7,509 bases of DNA, taken from contig JBBKWP010000010.1 in assembly GCA_037968995.1 (NCBI GenBank), forward strand, positions 1-7,509. Direction: 5' to 3'. A program made the position numbers and the translations under genes. Under the pieces are notes generated by a model. That model was not told the origin of the DNA and ran no database searches. It saw only the letters and a list, made by a program, of their open reading frames with translations. This document shows positions 5,390 to 7,509 of this stretch, in pieces. Source of the stretch: JAEXNA01 sp037968995. GTDB taxonomy: Bacteria; Vulcanimicrobiota; Xenobia; Xenobiales; JADMJV01. Every line of letters begins with the position of its first letter. Within the stretch, counting starts at the first letter, position 1.

Positions 5390-6562
5390 GTGAAGATACA
5401 AACTTGCATAACGGCTCCCTTTCAACCCCGCCTCACCGAACGCGATCCCGGACGAGAGAAAATCTCCACCGGCCTCGAGAATGTTTTAGTCAATACCACG
5501 GGAGACTCGGTAGACCCCAACGCCACCTTCGTGGTGTTCAAAGACGACGCCGTCGAAGGAACTGACCCCCAAGGAAATCCCGTCTTACAGGTCGCCAACA
5601 TCGAGCATGCCGGAAATGACGTTTTGGTAAAAAAGGGCTGGATTCCTAAAGACGCCTTTCGCGAAGTGGGCGATGCTTACTATCTTCCGACCTACAAGTA
5701 CTCCACCACCTCGGCCCTTCTCTCTGGAGGCACTCGCGGATTGCTCTCGGCCGGGCTTCCCGGAGCGGTGGCCGGTGTCGCGGGGGGACTAGCCGCCGGA
5801 AAACTGGGAAAAAGCCCGGGAGCGAGATTGGCTGTTGGCGCCGTGGCCGCCGGGGCGGCCCTGACCGGACTTCAGTTGGCTGTTCACGGAGCCACCGGTC
5901 TCCCCTCAGCAATTTTCGCGGGGTCCCTGGCCGGAATCGCCGCCGCGGGTGCGGGCGAAGGCGACGCGGAAGTTCGCGACGCCATGCTGGGCGGCTCGGC
6001 TGTTGGCTTAGCGGCAACTCTTGCCACCGGCCTGCCGCTGGCCATGTTGACCGGCAGCGCCGCCACCGCCTTGGGGTCTCACGCCAAGTCTCGAAAAACT
6101 CAAGTTCTGCTCAGCGCTGCCGCGGGCGCCGCTTTGACCACCGCTCAAGCTCTCATCTCCGGCAACTCAGTCCCCCTCGCCGCCGGAATCGGAGCGGCGA
6201 TAGGTGGGATAGGCTCACTCATCGGCCCAAGCGTCGGCCAACTGAGCCGCAACACACAAAAAGCGGTGGAACCGGTGGTGGGCAAGGCGGTCGCCAAGGT
6301 TCTCGAAGGACGAAGTGAGACCACCTATCAGGTGGCTTCGGCTGTGCCTCAAGCCTTGGCTTTCGGCAGTCTCGGCGCTTCGCTGGGTCTCGTCTCACCG
6401 GCCTTGACGCCTGTCGGTATAGCGCTCGGTGCGGTGGCCGGAGGGGTGGCCGGCTTCCACAAATCCGGTCAACGGATCGACGACCTTAAAGAACTTCATC
6501 AACAAAGGCTCAAAGCGTTGAACTCGCAGCCGCCATCAACACCTATTAGGGAGACCAACTAA
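5390..6562 (+). CDS. Uncharacterised Gly/Ala-rich hydrophobic protein, 390 residues
   Basis: Not recognised. An N-terminal soluble part (1-105) contains VDPNATFVVFKDDAVEGTDP and VLVKKGWIPKDAFREVGDAY, which looks beta-rich and globular. From about 108 to 356 the protein is almost continuous Gly/Ala-rich hydrophobic sequence in five blocks (about 108-140, 146-190, 198-230, 236-283, 313-356), separated by short polar links such as GKLGKSPGAR, HAKSRKTQ and a charged 286-312 stretch. GxxxG-like spacing (GAVAGVAGG, GIGAAIGGIG, GAVAGGVAG) suggests helices packing as glycine zippers in or on a membrane. The tail (357-390) is charged and Pro/Ser-rich. The only available start is GTG 5390, since the frame closes at TGA 5345-5347, and no clear Shine-Dalgarno site precedes it, so the start is uncertain. 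The stop is three bases before the next gene, implying one transcript. A membrane, envelope or pore-forming role is possible; none is shown. Confidence 0.72.
   Translation: MKIQTCITAPFQPRLTERDPGREKISTGLENVLVNTTGDSVDPNATFVVFKDDAVEGTDPQGNPVLQVANIEHAGNDVLVKKGWIPKDAFREVGDAYYLPTYKYSTTSALLSGGTRGLLSAGLPGAVAGVAGGLAAGKLGKSPGARLAVGAVAAGAALTGLQLAVHGATGLPSAIFAGSLAGIAAAGAGEGDAEVRDAMLGGSAVGLAATLATGLPLAMLTGSAATALGSHAKSRKTQVLLSAAAGAALTTAQALISGNSVPLAAGIGAAIGGIGSLIGPSVGQLSRNTQKAVEPVVGKAVAKVLEGRSETTYQVASAVPQALAFGSLGASLGLVSPALTPVGIALGAVAGGVAGFHKSGQRIDDLKELHQQRLKALNSQPPSTPIRETN
6548..6553 (+). promoter_or_regulatory. Possible ribosome binding site for the last gene, inside the end of the preceding gene
   Basis: AGGGAG ends 12 bases before ATG 6566, a longer spacing than ideal. 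It is the only purine-rich site near the start, and coupling to the upstream stop at 6560-6562 probably assists initiation. Confidence 0.4.
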
Positions 6563-6565
6563 GTC

Positions 6566-7509
6566 ATGAATATCCTCCAACGAGTCTTTCGAGGCAAAAG
6601 CCAAGGCGCGGAATTTATCAAAGAGTGGGATGCTAAAGAGGGCACCCCAACCGTCAAACGGACTGCCCAACTGGTGGGTGCCGGTGCGGGAACGGGTGCT
6701 GTTGTGGGTCTCGCCAGTGGTGGTATCGCGGCCAAGCTCGCCATCAACAAGGTCCCCTATCAAGAAGTGACCGTGGATCATTTCGAGGCCGCCAAACAGA
6801 GCGAACTGTTGGGATATATTCCTCCGGATGACTATGAGCGCGGCACCTGGAGACCGTCCGACGACGGACGTCCCACGCAACCGGTCTATCGCGACAACCC
6901 GGTGTATGGACCCAACGGGAACACTCATCGCTACGCCACCAGCACCACCTTTCGTGGACGCGGTGAGGCCCAACCGGTGGAGTGGAGCGCCGAACAGATC
7001 AAAGACTATGAAATGAACCAAGATCGACCCTACAGCTACCGAACGGTCGAGGACACCGAACGCTATCTCAGTCATTACGAGACCGTGACCAAGTCACGTT
7101 CGGTTCCGTACTCCGACACCGAGAGTTACCAAGACTGTACCACCAGCTACAACTCTGACGGCGGGACGTCCCGCGACTGCGATACCAAATCCCGTTCCGT
7201 CACTCGCTACAAAACTGAGTACTACACGGACCAGGAAGCGGTCTATAGAGACCGTACGGTTGGCTATTGGCAGAAGTATTCTCCTAACATCGAAAGCCGT
7301 GTCGTCGGCACTGTGGAGAAGCCCAACGTCAGGTTTGAACACGGAGTCAACGTAGGGAACTACCTCGTCAAGGGCCTGGTCTACGGGGCAGCCATAGGAG
7401 CGTTGGCCGGCGGTGTGACCGCCGCCATGGAAGAGCGCTACTTTCCTAACGTTTTGCCGGGATACGAGCCCAAGCCCGGAACAGGAAGCGGACCGGTTCC
7501 GCCATCCAA
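6566..7509 (+). CDS. Uncharacterised protein with two glycine-zipper segments flanking a Tyr/Thr/Arg-rich repeat domain (3' end outside the window)
   Basis: The frame opens at ATG 6566 and stays open to the window edge (314 residues visible, no stop). After a charged N-terminus (MNILQRVFRGK), residues 36-60 form a Gly/Ala hydrophobic segment (GAGAGTGAVVGLASGGIAAK). A polar region follows (62-265) that becomes rich in Tyr, Thr, Ser, Arg and Glu from about 155, with TKSRSV occurring twice (175-180 and 207-212) and two cysteines, C191 and C205, between the copies, separated by a Gly-Gly turn. A second Gly/Ala segment is at 269-288 (GLVYGAAIGALAGGVTAAM). The visible end is Pro/Gly-rich (PGYEPKPGTGSGPVPPS). 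The Tyr/Thr/Arg pattern with a Cys-pair hairpin resembles, from memory, domains in other uncharacterised bacterial proteins. The two hydrophobic segments would place the middle on one side of a membrane. Function unknown; co-transcription with the 390-residue gene is likely. Confidence 0.72.
   Translation, partial: MNILQRVFRGKSQGAEFIKEWDAKEGTPTVKRTAQLVGAGAGTGAVVGLASGGIAAKLAINKVPYQEVTVDHFEAAKQSELLGYIPPDDYERGTWRPSDDGRPTQPVYRDNPVYGPNGNTHRYATSTTFRGRGEAQPVEWSAEQIKDYEMNQDRPYSYRTVEDTERYLSHYETVTKSRSVPYSDTESYQDCTTSYNSDGGTSRDCDTKSRSVTRYKTEYYTDQEAVYRDRTVGYWQKYSPNIESRVVGTVEKPNVRFEHGVNVGNYLVKGLVYGAAIGALAGGVTAAMEERYFPNVLPGYEPKPGTGSGPVPPS

Noticed and set aside
6536..7075. Minus-strand open frame of 179 codons.
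   Set aside because: It is antisense to the gene starting at 6566, which has the better start, operon spacing and domain-like composition.
1..7509. CRISPR arrays, insertion sequences, tRNA or rRNA genes, riboswitches.
   Set aside because: No regularly spaced repeats, transposase-like proteins, terminal inverted repeats, cloverleaf-like segments or recognisable riboswitch cores were seen on either strand.

Overview
The window is bacterial chromosomal DNA, densely coding, of moderately high GC, with ordinary sigma70-type promoters and Shine-Dalgarno sites. No rRNA, tRNA or taxon marker is present, so the host cannot be named. A Gram-negative or related environmental lineage is plausible. The C-terminal style of the 442-residue orphan recalls uncharacterised proteins of Planctomycetes, Verrucomicrobia and Armatimonadota, but that is a weak, memory-based hint.

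Region 1 (1-266, +) is the C-terminal end of a hydantoinase B/oxoprolinase-type protein. Region 2 (297-3786) is a complete reactive-sulfur module built around one divergent control region. Leftwards runs a CstB-like persulfide dioxygenase-rhodanese fusion followed, with a 4-base ATGA overlap, by a small ArsR-family repressor. Rightwards run a TauE/SafE-type exporter and two half-size YeeE/YedE membrane proteins, 1 base apart. The 153-base gap between the arms holds two face-to-face sigma70-like promoters that overlap each other. An imperfect 20-bp palindrome (2013-2032) lies across both -10 elements, so one repressor dimer could shut off both arms. The likely logic is that the ArsR protein senses persulfide or polysulfide through a C-terminal Cys pair and releases DNA. 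The fusion enzyme then oxidises low-molecular-weight persulfides to sulfite and thiosulfate, TauE exports sulfite or a related anion, and the YeeE pair moves thiosulfate or another sulfur species across the inner membrane. No sulfide:quinone oxidoreductase is visible in the window.

Region 3 (3867-5195, -) is an unrecognised 442-residue protein with an N-terminal membrane anchor. It converges on the sulfur operon across an 80-base gap that holds a strong 14-bp hairpin. Region 4 (5390 to the end, +) is a tight two-gene unit that I cannot assign to a family. The first gene encodes a 390-residue protein, mostly Gly/Ala-rich hydrophobic sequence. The second encodes a protein of more than 314 residues that runs off the window, with two glycine-zipper-like hydrophobic segments flanking a Tyr/Thr/Arg-rich domain that contains an internal repeat and a Cys pair. 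This pair is the least explained part of the window. The longest stretches without a gene are 194 bases (5196-5389) and 153 bases (1976-2128).
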